Assembly: GCA_903831045.1 (NCBI GenBank)
Contig: CAIKWG010000038.1
Span: 1 to 42,006 of the forward strand
DNA length: 42,006 bases
Direction of reading: 5' to 3'
Source: an uncultured archaeon
GTDB taxonomy: Archaea; Nanobdellota; Nanobdellia; Pacearchaeales; GW2011-AR1
A program made the position numbers and the translations under genes. Positions 17,240 through 26,727 of the stretch are shown piece after piece. Below the pieces are notes generated by a model. It ran no database searches. It was not told the DNA's origin and saw nothing but the letters and a program-made list of their open reading frames with translations. Each line of letters opens with the position of its first letter. Within the stretch, counting starts at the first letter, position 1.

Positions 17240-17569
17240 TTAGAATTTAAGGGAAAGAATTAGCTTTTCTTCTCGAGACAACCCATAGCCAGAAACCATG
17301 ACCAATTCACCATTTCTATTTAGGCATATATTTTCTTTACTATTAAACTTGATTGCCTTGGGCAGTTTTATTAACCCTCCTTCAACAACCATATCTTCTA
17401 ATTTCTCTCTTTCATATTTGATTTGAGTATTCAATCCCAAATAAAATTCTGAGAACAATTCTCCAATGCAAGTATAATATTGTAATGCTTTGAACCCTTT
17501 TTTTGGTGCAGCCTCAGATACAACATAATGGATAAAGAACTCTTTTTCTCCTAAATTATTCGCCTCCAT
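17240..17569 (-). CDS. Small protein of unknown function between rps7 and EF-2 (109 aa)
   Basis: Unrecognised soluble protein starting MEANNLGEKEFFIHYVV. The frame is open further upstream to 17665, but that would overlap rps7; the ATG at 17569 has a TATA-like element (17591-17604) about 29 bases away. It sits where archaea usually have rps7 directly followed by fusA. Mixed beta and helix; a role in translation is only suggested by position. Confidence 0.65.
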   Translation of the reverse strand: MEANNLGEKEFFIHYVVSEAAPKKGFKALQYYTCIGELFSEFYLGLNTQIKYEREKLEDMVVEGGLIKLPKAIKFNSKENICLNRNGELVMVSGYGLSREEKLILSLKF

Positions 17570-17634
17570 AATTAGTCTAGGAAATTTTTGTTTAAAAATA
17601 AATCTGTTGTTAAGAGTATATTTGAAAATTAAAT

Positions 17635-18246
17635 TTAACGAGCAGAATCTGCTTGTGCTTCGCATTCTTTTTTCTTCTTAACAGACATGCTTTCTCCGTT
17701 ATTATCTGCAGCAAGCATGATTTCTTCAGCAAGTGCTTGAGCAAACTTCTTTTTCTTTCCAAAAGATTTATCCGAAGAACCATGAACAAGATGTTTCAAT
17801 GCTTGGTTTACTCTTCTAATTGGAGAAACATCAACAGCCTGGGGGTATCTTGCACCACCATATTCAATAATTGTAACTTCATCTCTTGGTGCTGAATTTT
17901 CTACAGCATCAACCAGAACTTGAACCGGATTTTTCCCAGTTTTCTTCTCAATTACTTCAAATGCTTCAAGAACAATTCCCATATTTCGAGTATATTTTCC
18001 AGTAGATGTTCCAAGTTCAATTCTGTGTTTCTTGTTTCTGTGTCCACCAACTGCAATTTTGTTCATTAATCTTTCAACAATATTAACCTTGACCTGCCCG
18101 AATTTAGAAACATTTCTTCCGCTACTTTTTAAAATTAATTTTGGTTCTAAATTGATTGCTGATTGAAGTCCAAGATCTTTTACTGTAACTTCTGAAATAT
18201 CATACTTATCAAAAATCTTAAATTTTGGAGTTATTGTTTCTGCCAT
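17635..18246 (-). CDS. rps7: Small-subunit ribosomal protein uS7
   Basis: 203 residues, archaeal length. Conserved features include VERLMNKI, the stretch NPVQVLVDAVENSAPRDE and the GGARYPQAVDVSPIRRVNQAL segment that contacts 16S rRNA. It nucleates the head of the small subunit. A C-terminal extension ends in a Lys-rich stretch and ECEAQADSAR. The ATG follows the preceding stop with one base between (TAAAATG), so it is co-transcribed with and probably coupled to the 81-aa gene and rps12. Confidence 0.97.
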   Translation of the reverse strand: MAETITPKFKIFDKYDISEVTVKDLGLQSAINLEPKLILKSSGRNVSKFGQVKVNIVERLMNKIAVGGHRNKKHRIELGTSTGKYTRNMGIVLEAFEVIEKKTGKNPVQVLVDAVENSAPRDEVTIIEYGGARYPQAVDVSPIRRVNQALKHLVHGSSDKSFGKKKKFAQALAEEIMLAADNNGESMSVKKKKECEAQADSAR

Positions 18247-18247
18247 T

Positions 18248-18493
18248 TTATTTTATTAATTTTAATAATCCCCTCTTTAATTCTGAAAGTTTAACATCTG
18301 AGTTTAGTCTGGGAGAACAATGCACAGTTCCTTCCTTAACATTTAATGAAATAAATCCTCTTCCATCTTTTGAAAAATAAACATGATTTCTTGTGTCAGA
18401 TGGTTGTGTTGCAGGATTAAGATCTTCTGCATGATCCAAGTAATACTTTACTTTTTCAATATTTGTAGTTTTATAATCTGTTGATTCTGTCAT
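18248..18493 (-). CDS. Small protein of unknown function inserted between rps12 and rps7 (81 aa)
   Basis: Unrecognised. Residues about 40-60 look like strands (NHVYFSKDGRGFISLNV) and the end is a basic helix (LSELKRGLLKLIK). I use ATG 18493 rather than the in-frame TTG at 18514, because it lies one base after the rps12 stop in a TAAAATG junction. The same junction links this gene to rps7, so all three are likely made from one mRNA. Archaea normally have rps12 and rps7 adjacent. A ribosome-associated role is inference. Confidence 0.7.
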   Translation of the reverse strand: MTESTDYKTTNIEKVKYYLDHAEDLNPATQPSDTRNHVYFSKDGRGFISLNVKEGTVHCSPRLNSDVKLSELKRGLLKLIK

Positions 18494-18494
18494 T

Positions 18495-18917
18495 TTATCT
18501 TCTACCCTTTTCAATCTTACCCAACCATAATCTTTCTAGAGATTGATCATTTACTTTAAGAACTCTATAACGAACACCTGGAATATCTCCTTTTGATCGT
18601 CCCTGTTTTCCACCAATTCTTTCAATCATAACTTCATCATGTTCATCAATAAACTTTTGTGCTAAATTTCCGGGGATAAATACAGAAACCTGTTTTCCAT
18701 TTTTAGTCAATTGTACTTTGCAACATTTTCTCATCGCTGAGTTTGGCTGTTTTGCTTCTTTTTGGAATTTTGAAAGAACAATTCCTTTTGCTTGATTTGC
18801 TCCACCCAGTGGATCAGACTTTGCATAAAGGTCTAAAGCTTTCGCTTTGTAATTCTTATCTTTCCATCGGAATTTCTTCCGATCCTTCATTTTCTTTTTA
18901 GCACTTTTTAATCCCAT
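18495..18917 (-). CDS. rps12: Small-subunit ribosomal protein uS12
   Basis: 140 residues. The decoding-centre loop KQPNSAMRK and the [13 protein letters not shown] segment identify archaeal/eukaryotic-type uS12, which monitors codon-anticodon pairing. The N-terminus is strongly basic. The TATA-like GGTTTATAAAG (18942-18952) is about 30 bases before the ATG, making this the first gene of an rps12, 81-aa gene, rps7 operon. Confidence 0.97.
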   Translation of the reverse strand: MGLKSAKKKMKDRKKFRWKDKNYKAKALDLYAKSDPLGGANQAKGIVLSKFQKEAKQPNSAMRKCCKVQLTKNGKQVSVFIPGNLAQKFIDEHDEVMIERIGGKQGRSKGDIPGVRYRVLKVNDQSLERLWLGKIEKGRR

Positions 18918-18941
18918 TTGATATGAATATTTAATGAAATT

Positions 18942-18952
18942 GGTTTATAAAG
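18942..18952 (-). promoter_or_regulatory. TATA box of the rps12 operon
   Basis: GGTTTATAAAG about 30 bases before the rps12 ATG. Confidence 0.6.
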
Positions 18953-18959
18953 ATTCCTA

Positions 18960-19289
18960 TTATTCTTCTAATAAGTTAGGATTTCCCAGGAATTTGCCAT
19001 CAGCATTGGAGCAAATCTTCTTTATTAAGCCAAAATGAAACTTTATTTCTTTTGGATTTGATGAATTCACTCTATAAAGTATTCTTTTATCATTAAAATA
19101 AATTCTTTGATGCATATCTCCAAAATGATTTGACGGATCATAAATATTTTCTAAATTTTCAAGGTCACTTTTAATTTGGCCTTTAAAACATTCTGCCCAA
19201 TCATCAAGGATAAAATTAAGTTGTGTTCTTAATTCATCAGGTGTTCCAAAATATTCAATAGCAAAGTCAGGAGTTGTTGTCTTTATCAT
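18960..19289 (-). CDS. Small protein of unknown function following nusA (109 aa)
   Basis: Unrecognised soluble protein, about one-third aromatic or acidic, with two Cys (one in AECFKG, one in KKICSN). Start ATG at 19289, one base after the nusA stop (TAAAATG); the in-frame TTG at 19316 would overlap nusA. It is therefore in the nusA transcript. Its promoter-proximal partner suggests a link with transcription or translation, but no domain supports this. Confidence 0.7.
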   Translation of the reverse strand: MIKTTTPDFAIEYFGTPDELRTQLNFILDDWAECFKGQIKSDLENLENIYDPSNHFGDMHQRIYFNDKRILYRVNSSNPKEIKFHFGLIKKICSNADGKFLGNPNLLEE

Positions 19290-19290
19290 T

Positions 19291-19707
19291 TTAGATAATT
19301 CTGAAATCAACGTCAAAGAAATCTTTTACAATGCTTTGCATTTCGAGTAATCTTCTTTTATTTCTTCCAAGAAGTGCAGCTTTACTTTGCATTCCTGCAG
19401 TTAAAATTATTTCGTTCTCTTTAATTTCCAAATCCTTAAACTCAACTGGAGCAACAACTGCTTGAATAAATGTTCTAGCATCTTGTATGCTATTTGGTTT
19501 TGCAATAATTCTAACTCTCTTTTTTATAATGTCACTTATTCGTTTAAGATTAGAACCTCTATCTCCAAGAGCCATTGGAATTTCAGATTTCTCGACGCAG
19601 AACATTAAAGTTTCATTATAAGTAAAGCAGAATCTAGTTCTTACGTGAGTAATCTTTTCAAAAAGACTTAAATTTCTCATGTCTTGCATATCGATAGTCT
19701 TTATCAT
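19291..19707 (-). CDS. nusA: Transcription factor NusA, archaeal (two KH domains)
   Basis: 138 residues from ATG 19707; the frame also has a TTG two codons upstream. Archaeal NusA consists only of two KH RNA-binding domains. KH1 has LGDRGSNLKRI (a GxxG-like GDRG loop) and KH2 LLGRNKRRLLEM (GRNK). It binds RNA during transcription and perhaps rRNA processing. A TATA-like TTTATAAA near 19737 gives it its own promoter, 49 bases after the rpoA stop. In many archaea L30e precedes it; here L30e is missing. Confidence 0.93.
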   Translation of the reverse strand: MIKTIDMQDMRNLSLFEKITHVRTRFCFTYNETLMFCVEKSEIPMALGDRGSNLKRISDIIKKRVRIIAKPNSIQDARTFIQAVVAPVEFKDLEIKENEIILTAGMQSKAALLGRNKRRLLEMQSIVKDFFDVDFRII

Positions 19708-19755
19708 TTTCAAATCTTTTAAATTAGTTCTCTTTATAAAAATTATTATTCAGAA

Positions 19756-22700
19756 CTACTTATTAACCTCTTCTACTATTTGAGAACTTGCAGTTTTCTT
19801 TTCGCTTTCTTTCTTTGTTAATGGTCCAATAACATTTACAAGTAAGCCCGGAAGACCAGTACCCACAGGAACAGGTTGGTTTAAGATTATGTTCTCAATA
19901 ACACTTGAAAGCTTATCGTGTTTGCCCTTTACAATCGCATTTACGAATTGTTTGATTGGAGTTTCGAATGTTGCTCTTGCTAAAATAGAAGCTTTCTGTG
20001 CAATGATTCCCATTCTTGTTACACCCTTAATTTCTCCAGTATTAGTCATAGCGTCGGCAGCAAGTCTTAAATGTCTTTCATTAATATCAAGACCTTGAGA
20101 ATTAATAACTTCTTTAATTTCATTAATAATTAACTGTCTTGCAACTTCAATTCCGTAGGTAGCACAAACTTCGTGTAAATCGTTTGAAATTGTTTTTTCA
20201 GGATCAACTTCTTTCATCTTTGTGATTTCTTTTAAGTTTGTTCCAAGAGTTATAACAACAAAGTCTTTTCCTCTTTTTACAATTAAAATTTGTTCAACAC
20301 CCTTAATACCAGATATAATTGTTGTCTTTAATTTTTCCTTTAATTTGTAAATCTCCTTGAAATTATAAGCATTAGCATCAAGAACAATCAAACCACTTTG
20401 TTCTTTAACTTCGAATCCAAGTTCATTTAATCTACCAACAACTGTTGGAACTGTTGTATGTGTTCTTCTTAATCCTTCTCTATCTATTTTTATTTCAATC
20501 TTTTTTGAACCAAAATCTAAATTAATTTCTGAAGAAATTTCTTTTAATGTAACTTCTTTAATCTTTTCAGCAAATACTTTTGCGTGGTCTTCATCATTGT
20601 AATCTTTATTCAGATAAATTTCCATCTTCGGAGTTGAAGGTTTCTTTCTAGCATCGAAGATTTCAATAATTCTTGGTAAACCAGTAGTTACCTGCATTTC
20701 TTCTACACCTGCCATATGGAAAGTATTCAAAACCATCTGTGTTGAAGCTTCACCAAAAGATTGTGCGGCCACAAGTCCAATGGCTTCACCGGGGCAAATC
20801 TTTCCTCCAATGTGCATGTTTGTAACTTCAATTCCGTCTCCACCATAAATGAATTGGATAATATTATTTCCACTATCTCTAACTGTTCCATCATATTCCA
20901 CTCTAATATCTTGGAATGCATTTGCTAATCTTCTATACAAGTATCCTGATTTTGGAGTTCTCAAAGCAGTATCCATCATTGAATCTCTTCCTGTTATAGA
21001 CTGGAAGAAAAATTCTTCTGGTTTCAACCCTTTAATAAACGCACTTCTAATAAATCCTCTTGCTGCTGGAGATAAATCTCCTTTTTTGAAAAATGATAAT
21101 GTTCTATCTGTGTATCCAAAGTCAATTCTTCCTCCTGCGAAAGCCTGTTGACCAATACAAGAAGCCATCTGAGCAATATTAACAATATTACCTTTACTTC
21201 CGGAATTCATTAATGCACTAGCCTGATTTGATTCTGGGAAATTTTTCTTAATCTTCTGACCAATCAATGTTCTTGCTTCATTCAAAGCTTTCAAGATATA
21301 AGTTTCTCTTGATCTTTCAGCTGTTTTACCTGGAATTAATTCTAATGTGTCTTCTGCTTCTTTCTTTAATATTTCTTCTACTTTGTGATATGAATCTTTA
21401 ACAATCTTATCACATTCTTTAAGTAATTCTTCATCCAAATCAAAATCTTCAATTGATAAAGATAATCCGTAATCTGTTAAGAAGAATCTTCCTAAATCTG
21501 AAACTTTCTTAATTATTTCAAATGCTTCAGTTCTTCCGAATTTTTTATCAATTAATTTGATAACTTCTCCATCTTCACCACCGAATACGTTCTTATCAAT
21601 AATTCCACTCTTAATCACACCATTATCAATATCTATTGTTTCAGTTTTATAATCAATCTTAGGCAGGAATGTTGAAAATATTTCTAATCCTGTAACATTT
21701 TTCTTAACTTCAGCATCAATTCCAGATCTATATAATAATTGGTTTGCTTCTTCTTTTGTGAATTTCTTTAATCCTAATAAATAATTTCCTGTAACTGCAT
21801 CAATTGCACATCCAATAAGGTTTGTATTATTCTTTGGAGACATTAAATTTTCTTTAACATCTAAAAGTATTTTTGCTTCAGCTCTTGCTTCTTCAGTTTG
21901 AGGAGAGTGAATATTCATTTCATCACCATCAAAATCCGCATTATACGGATTACATGCAGATGGATGCATTCGGAAAGTTCTTCCTGGAAGTACCTTAACG
22001 AAATGTGCCATCAAACTTCCTCTATGAAGTGATGGGTGTCTGTTGAATAAAACAATATCTCCGTTTTGTAAATGTCTTTCTACTTGATAACCTACTTTTA
22101 ATTCTGCAATAATTTCTTCTTTTAATTCGTTTGAAATCTTTTTCTTTCTTCCATCTGGTCTGATAACATAATTTGCTCCAGGATATTCTGCTCCCATCTG
22201 GATTAATTTCTTTAATTTATTCATATTGATGTCGTTTACCATTTCAGCAACAGTTACTACTCTTGCAATTTCAAATGGAATTCCAACTTCGTTAATTTTT
22301 AAACTTGGATCTGGACTAATAACAGTTCTACCGGAATAATTAACTCTTTTACCTGCAATATTCTTTCTAATTCTTCCTTCTTTACCCTTAATTCTTTCAG
22401 TAATTGTTTTCAAAGGTTGACCACTTCTATGTCTTGCTGGAGGAACTCTAGCAACTGCATTATCAAAGAAAGTTGTAACATGATATTGTAATAAATCCCA
22501 AAGATCTTCAATAATAACTTCTGGAGCACCAGCGTTTAAGTTTTCCCAAAGTCTTTGATTCGCTCTAATAATATCAGAAAGTTTATGTGTTAAATCATCT
22601 TCTGATCTTTCACCTGTTTCTAAAATAATAGAAGGTCTTACTGTAACTGGAGGCACAAGTAATGAAGTTAAAATTGCCCATTCTGGTCTTGAAGTTCTAG

Positions 22701-23244
22701 CATTAACTCCAATCTTTTTTAATTCTTCATCAGGAATTCTAACCAGATGTTCTCTAATTTCTGTTGGGAAAATTCTTGTTTTACCCTTATAGAAACTTGT
22801 TGGTTTATCCAATTTCATTCTTTCTTGAGGTTCATGACAATGAGGACATTTTTTTGCATCTTTTGCTCTTTTAGCTCTTTCACTAGGAGTATATTTTTCT
22901 AATTCTTTTTCAGTAATCATTAATTTTCCACAATGTTGACAGAAACATCTTAATCCCATTTCAATCAAAGGAACAAACTTCAGATGAATTACTGACTTAG
23001 CCAGGTCAATGCTACCAGGGTGTCCTAGACATTCTTTTACTCTTCCACCACAAGTTCTACATCTAACACCCGGATCAACAGCTCCGAGTCTTAAATCCAT
23101 TAATCCACCATCTACTGGATAACCATCAATATCATAAAGTTCTGGAGTTACAACTTTTGCAACTGAAATTCTTTTGATTTGGTCTGGACTAAGTAAACTG
23201 AATCTAAGTTCTCCGATTTTTTTTCTTATTGGTTTTTTTGCCAT
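19756..23244 (-). CDS. rpoA: RNA polymerase subunit A, A' and A'' in one chain
   Basis: 1162 residues. Most archaea split this subunit into A' and A''; here both are in one open frame. A' part (1 to about 810): zinc-binding CRTCGGRVKECLGH, further CxxC pairs, catalytic NADFDGDEMN near residue 433 and RPxxHRGSLM-type sequence. A'' part (about 810 onwards): CPGEAIGLVAAQSFGEASTQ (trigger-loop region) and the conserved end with GTGLPGLLV. The summed length is somewhat below split subunits together. It follows rpoB with the TAAAATG junction. No intein or frameshift is evident. Fused forms are known from some other archaeal lineages and from eukaryotes. Confidence 0.97.
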   Translation of the reverse strand: MAKKPIRKKIGELRFSLLSPDQIKRISVAKVVTPELYDIDGYPVDGGLMDLRLGAVDPGVRCRTCGGRVKECLGHPGSIDLAKSVIHLKFVPLIEMGLRCFCQHCGKLMITEKELEKYTPSERAKRAKDAKKCPHCHEPQERMKLDKPTSFYKGKTRIFPTEIREHLVRIPDEELKKIGVNARTSRPEWAILTSLLVPPVTVRPSIILETGERSEDDLTHKLSDIIRANQRLWENLNAGAPEVIIEDLWDLLQYHVTTFFDNAVARVPPARHRSGQPLKTITERIKGKEGRIRKNIAGKRVNYSGRTVISPDPSLKINEVGIPFEIARVVTVAEMVNDINMNKLKKLIQMGAEYPGANYVIRPDGRKKKISNELKEEIIAELKVGYQVERHLQNGDIVLFNRHPSLHRGSLMAHFVKVLPGRTFRMHPSACNPYNADFDGDEMNIHSPQTEEARAEAKILLDVKENLMSPKNNTNLIGCAIDAVTGNYLLGLKKFTKEEANQLLYRSGIDAEVKKNVTGLEIFSTFLPKIDYKTETIDIDNGVIKSGIIDKNVFGGEDGEVIKLIDKKFGRTEAFEIIKKVSDLGRFFLTDYGLSLSIEDFDLDEELLKECDKIVKDSYHKVEEILKKEAEDTLELIPGKTAERSRETYILKALNEARTLIGQKIKKNFPESNQASALMNSGSKGNIVNIAQMASCIGQQAFAGGRIDFGYTDRTLSFFKKGDLSPAARGFIRSAFIKGLKPEEFFFQSITGRDSMMDTALRTPKSGYLYRRLANAFQDIRVEYDGTVRDSGNNIIQFIYGGDGIEVTNMHIGGKICPGEAIGLVAAQSFGEASTQMVLNTFHMAGVEEMQVTTGLPRIIEIFDARKKPSTPKMEIYLNKDYNDEDHAKVFAEKIKEVTLKEISSEINLDFGSKKIEIKIDREGLRRTHTTVPTVVGRLNELGFEVKEQSGLIVLDANAYNFKEIYKLKEKLKTTIISGIKGVEQILIVKRGKDFVVITLGTNLKEITKMKEVDPEKTISNDLHEVCATYGIEVARQLIINEIKEVINSQGLDINERHLRLAADAMTNTGEIKGVTRMGIIAQKASILARATFETPIKQFVNAIVKGKHDKLSSVIENIILNQPVPVGTGLPGLLVNVIGPLTKKESEKKTASSQIVEEVNK

Positions 23245-23245
23245 T

Positions 23246-26200
23246 TTATTCGTATTTATTCTTTAAAGTAAATTGAGTATTCATATGTAAGCCTTGCAAT
23301 TCCTCAATTAATAATTTAAATGCATATGAAACTTCAACAGGTTCTGTTTCTTCTGAATTACACATTGGACAGATAATCTTATTTCTAATTGTATCTTCAA
23401 GTGCGATTGTTCCACATTTTGAACAAATGTATAATGTTACTTTATCTGAATCATATCTTTCTTTTAATAATAATGAAGCTCCGTGAGCAACAAGTGCTTG
23501 CTGTTCCATTTCTCCAAGTCTTAATGCTCCTCCTCTTGCTCTTCCTTCGATTGGTTGTCTTGTTAATAATGCAACTTTACCTGAAGCTCTTCCGTGCATT
23601 CTATTTCCTACCATATATTTCAACTTTAGATAATATAAACTTCCAACGAAAATCTTTGCAGGAATCTTTTTACCAGTGATTGCGTTGTACATTGTTTCTT
23701 TTCCATCAAATCTAAATCCATATTCTTCTAATTGATCTTCAAGACTATCTTTACTTTCATTATTGAATGGAGTTCCATCAACAACGCTTCCTCTAATTGC
23801 GGCAGCTTTTCCACCAATCAATTCTAATAAATATCCTACAGTCATACGACTAAGTAACCCGTGTGGATTGAAAATTACATCTGGTTTCATACCAGAAATA
23901 GAAAATGGAACATCCTGTTCTGGAATAATTGCTCCAACAACTCCTTTCTGTCCGTGTGGATTTGCATATTTATCCCCTAGTTCTGGGATTCTTTGATCTC
24001 TTGTTTTAACCTGAACAATTTTATTTCCTTCATCATCAATTGTAACAAAAACAGCCTCGGCAATTCCCTTTTCTTCTTGTCTCAGTGTAACACTTGATTC
24101 TTTCTTTGTTCTAACTGAAATTTCTCTTGCTTCGGATAAGAATTTAGGTGGAGAAAGTTTACCAATTACAACATCTCCTTCATTAATATCAGCTTCTGGA
24201 TAAATAATTCCATCATCTTCTAATAGTCTATAGGCTTCTTCTGTTCTATATCCTGAAGTATCTTTTTCTGGAACAACAATTTCATCTTTTAATCCCCCAG
24301 CATAGTTCATTTCAACTGCAGAATATGGTCTGAAATAGAAACTTCTTCCAACACCTCTATCTAAACTTCCTTTATTCAATACAATAGCATCTTCCATATT
24401 ATAACCTTCATAGGTCATAATTGCAACAGTCAGATTTTGACCAGCAGGATAGGTATTAAGAGTATCATAAACAAAACTTCTTACTAATGGTTTTTGAGGA
24501 TATTGTAAAATAGAAACATCTGTATCTAATCTACATAAATAATCTGCAGCATAAAGTCCCAATGACTGTTTCTGTGTTTTTCCTCCCTTAAGAAGTCTTG
24601 AACTTGGATCGTGATTTGCGTATGAAACAATTGCAATTGAAAGTCCTAGAGAACCAATTGGGTCAATTTCTAAATGAGTATGTTCAGCATCTATTTCTTC
24701 TTCTTTTAGTGCAATATAAGCTTCTTCTTCTTCCGCAGCGTCTAAATATTCAACAATTCCTTTGTTTACAAGGTCAATCCACTTTAAACTTCCTTGTTCT
24801 AATTGTACCATGTGTTCATTTTTTAACTTTGAAGAACCATTGTCTACAACAATAAGAGGTCTTAGTGTTCTACCGGGTTCAGTATAAATAGAAACTGTAC
24901 TTAATCCATCATCTTTTCTTACGTTCATTTGAACTGGGAATTGTCCAGCTCTTCTTTTTTCTCTTATATTTTTTACAAATTTACTAGCATCCTTAACATT
25001 TCCAACATATCCTCCGTTGAAGAAAACTTCCATTCCTTCTGTTCCTTCCTTTTCCAGTCCAATTGATTCTAATTCTTTAATGAATTTATCCAAATCTAAT
25101 TCAACTCTTGTAGAAACTTTAGCTAATACAGCAAGGTTTTTTCTCAGACCAATTTCAGTTCCTTCTGGAGTTTCAATAGGACAGAATCTTCCATAATGAG
25201 TTGGATGTAATGTTCTTGCAGCAAAATTTTCTTGTTCACTTTCAAGCATACTAGAAACTCTTTGTAATTGAGAAATCATTGCTAGATAGTTTGTCTTATC
25301 CATATTCTGAGTAACTCCGCTTCTTTCTCCGGTCCAAGAACCAGTAGCAATAGCAGATTCAACTCTGTGTGAGAATAATGTTGATTTAGCTAAAATTTTG
25401 ATAGATAAATATTTTTTTCTCTTTGAAGATTTTTGTAATGAATATTGAATATCTCTAATTAAAATTCCTAGGTTTACTCTGAATAGAGTAGCAAGCAAAT
25501 CTCCAGAAAGTCTAACTCTCTTATTTGCATAATGATCTTTATCTGTTCTTAAATCTGGATTTTCTTTTGCAGTTAAATACTGCTTAATTAGTTTGCATAA
25601 TGTTATTGCTTTTTTTGTTCTATCTTCTTTAGCTTGACCAATGTGAGGAAATAAATATGAATCAATTCTTTGTTTTACTCTATCCATAATTTCTTTTTTT
25701 GTTCCTTGAAGATTTGTTTTTTCAGCAATATACATCATTGCATCTTCTTTTGTTGCTAAATCTACAAATTCATATAGGTTTACAATAACACTGTCTGTTT
25801 CTTTACCAATATATTTAGCAATATCCGATTCTTTAACAAGACCAAGTGCTTTTAGTATTACCACAGCTGGAACATCTTTGAATCTACTAAATGAAACATT
25901 GAAAATTCCTTCTTTGCTTTCACTGATAGTCATTGGAATTCTATAGGTTCCCTTAAGTGAGAATAATTTTAAAGTCAATTCTTTCTTTTTATTTTCTTCA
26001 ATGAATGGTTGGTTTTCTGCAAGGTCTTCAGCCATTACCATAACTCTTTCATTTCCTTTAACAATGAAGTATCCACCTGTATCCAATGGATCATTATATC
26101 TTTGAACAAGTTGTTCTTTTGTTAATCCAGCAGTGTTACAAGCTTTACTCTTAACCATAACTGGAATTCTTCCAATTTCAACAACTTCAGAATCTACATT

Positions 26201-26503
26201 TCCATCTTTCTTAATTGTTAATTCTAATTTAACTGGAGCTGAATAGGTTAAATTTCTTAATCTAGCTTCATATGGTGTAATTAATGCAGAACTTCCATCT
26301 GCTTCAGTAATGTCTGGTCTACCAACTTCAATTTTTCCTAATTTTATTTCAAATTCCTCATTTTCAATTGTTCCGTTGATTTCATCAACAATTTCTTGCA
26401 TTCTATGCTCGATAAACTCATTAAAAGAAATAATATTTGATTCAACAATAGAATGATCTTCTAGATATCTTTTTACAATAAGGTGTTTGTTTGATTGAAT
26501 CAT
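23246..26503 (-). CDS. rpoB: RNA polymerase subunit B (B'' and B' in one chain)
   Basis: About 1085 residues from ATG 26503; the in-frame TTG at 26515 overlaps rpoH and I reject it because ATG lies in a TAAAATG junction. Conserved features include GRFCPIETPEGTEIGL, NPHGQKGVVG and a C-terminal zinc ribbon CSKC...CPMC. It forms the other half of the catalytic cleft. Single-chain B is common in archaea outside methanogens and haloarchaea. Confidence 0.97.
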   Translation of the reverse strand: MIQSNKHLIVKRYLEDHSIVESNIISFNEFIEHRMQEIVDEINGTIENEEFEIKLGKIEVGRPDITEADGSSALITPYEARLRNLTYSAPVKLELTIKKDGNVDSEVVEIGRIPVMVKSKACNTAGLTKEQLVQRYNDPLDTGGYFIVKGNERVMVMAEDLAENQPFIEENKKKELTLKLFSLKGTYRIPMTISESKEGIFNVSFSRFKDVPAVVILKALGLVKESDIAKYIGKETDSVIVNLYEFVDLATKEDAMMYIAEKTNLQGTKKEIMDRVKQRIDSYLFPHIGQAKEDRTKKAITLCKLIKQYLTAKENPDLRTDKDHYANKRVRLSGDLLATLFRVNLGILIRDIQYSLQKSSKRKKYLSIKILAKSTLFSHRVESAIATGSWTGERSGVTQNMDKTNYLAMISQLQRVSSMLESEQENFAARTLHPTHYGRFCPIETPEGTEIGLRKNLAVLAKVSTRVELDLDKFIKELESIGLEKEGTEGMEVFFNGGYVGNVKDASKFVKNIREKRRAGQFPVQMNVRKDDGLSTVSIYTEPGRTLRPLIVVDNGSSKLKNEHMVQLEQGSLKWIDLVNKGIVEYLDAAEEEEAYIALKEEEIDAEHTHLEIDPIGSLGLSIAIVSYANHDPSSRLLKGGKTQKQSLGLYAADYLCRLDTDVSILQYPQKPLVRSFVYDTLNTYPAGQNLTVAIMTYEGYNMEDAIVLNKGSLDRGVGRSFYFRPYSAVEMNYAGGLKDEIVVPEKDTSGYRTEEAYRLLEDDGIIYPEADINEGDVVIGKLSPPKFLSEAREISVRTKKESSVTLRQEEKGIAEAVFVTIDDEGNKIVQVKTRDQRIPELGDKYANPHGQKGVVGAIIPEQDVPFSISGMKPDVIFNPHGLLSRMTVGYLLELIGGKAAAIRGSVVDGTPFNNESKDSLEDQLEEYGFRFDGKETMYNAITGKKIPAKIFVGSLYYLKLKYMVGNRMHGRASGKVALLTRQPIEGRARGGALRLGEMEQQALVAHGASLLLKERYDSDKVTLYICSKCGTIALEDTIRNKIICPMCNSEETEPVEVSYAFKLLIEELQGLHMNTQFTLKNKYE

Positions 26504-26504
26504 T

Positions 26505-26711
26505 TTAGACAACAACCCTGTAATATAAATTTATTTTTTCATCTTCTTTTCTTTCGATTTTTATAACTTCACCAATGTTTGCACCTTCAGGAATTGCAAG
26601 ATCAGTTAAAAGCATCTTCGGTAATTGTGATTTAGATAGGTTTAAAGAATTAAGAATTTTTTTTGTTTCTTCTTCACTTAACTTTGTTTGTTTTGGTTGT
26701 AGAACGTGCAT
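26505..26711 (-). CDS. rpoH: RNA polymerase subunit H
   Basis: 68 residues, slightly short. Pattern HVLQPKQTKLSEEE, QLPKMLLTDLAIPEGANIGEVIKIER and the final YYRVVV match archaeal RpoH, the counterpart of the C-terminal domain of eukaryotic RPB5. It stabilises the polymerase around the promoter. First gene of the polymerase operon (H, B, A). The leader holds two inverted repeats (26728-26777). Confidence 0.93.
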   Translation of the reverse strand: MHVLQPKQTKLSEEETKKILNSLNLSKSQLPKMLLTDLAIPEGANIGEVIKIERKEDEKINLYYRVVV

Positions 26712-26727
26712 TTTTGGGTTTATCGTC

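Noticed and set aside
26503-26515. TTG starts extending rpoB, and likewise nusA, the 81-aa and 109-aa genes, dut, trxA and others
   Set aside because: In each case an ATG just downstream fits a TAAAATG junction or the expected distance to TATA, so the TTG extensions are probably artefacts.
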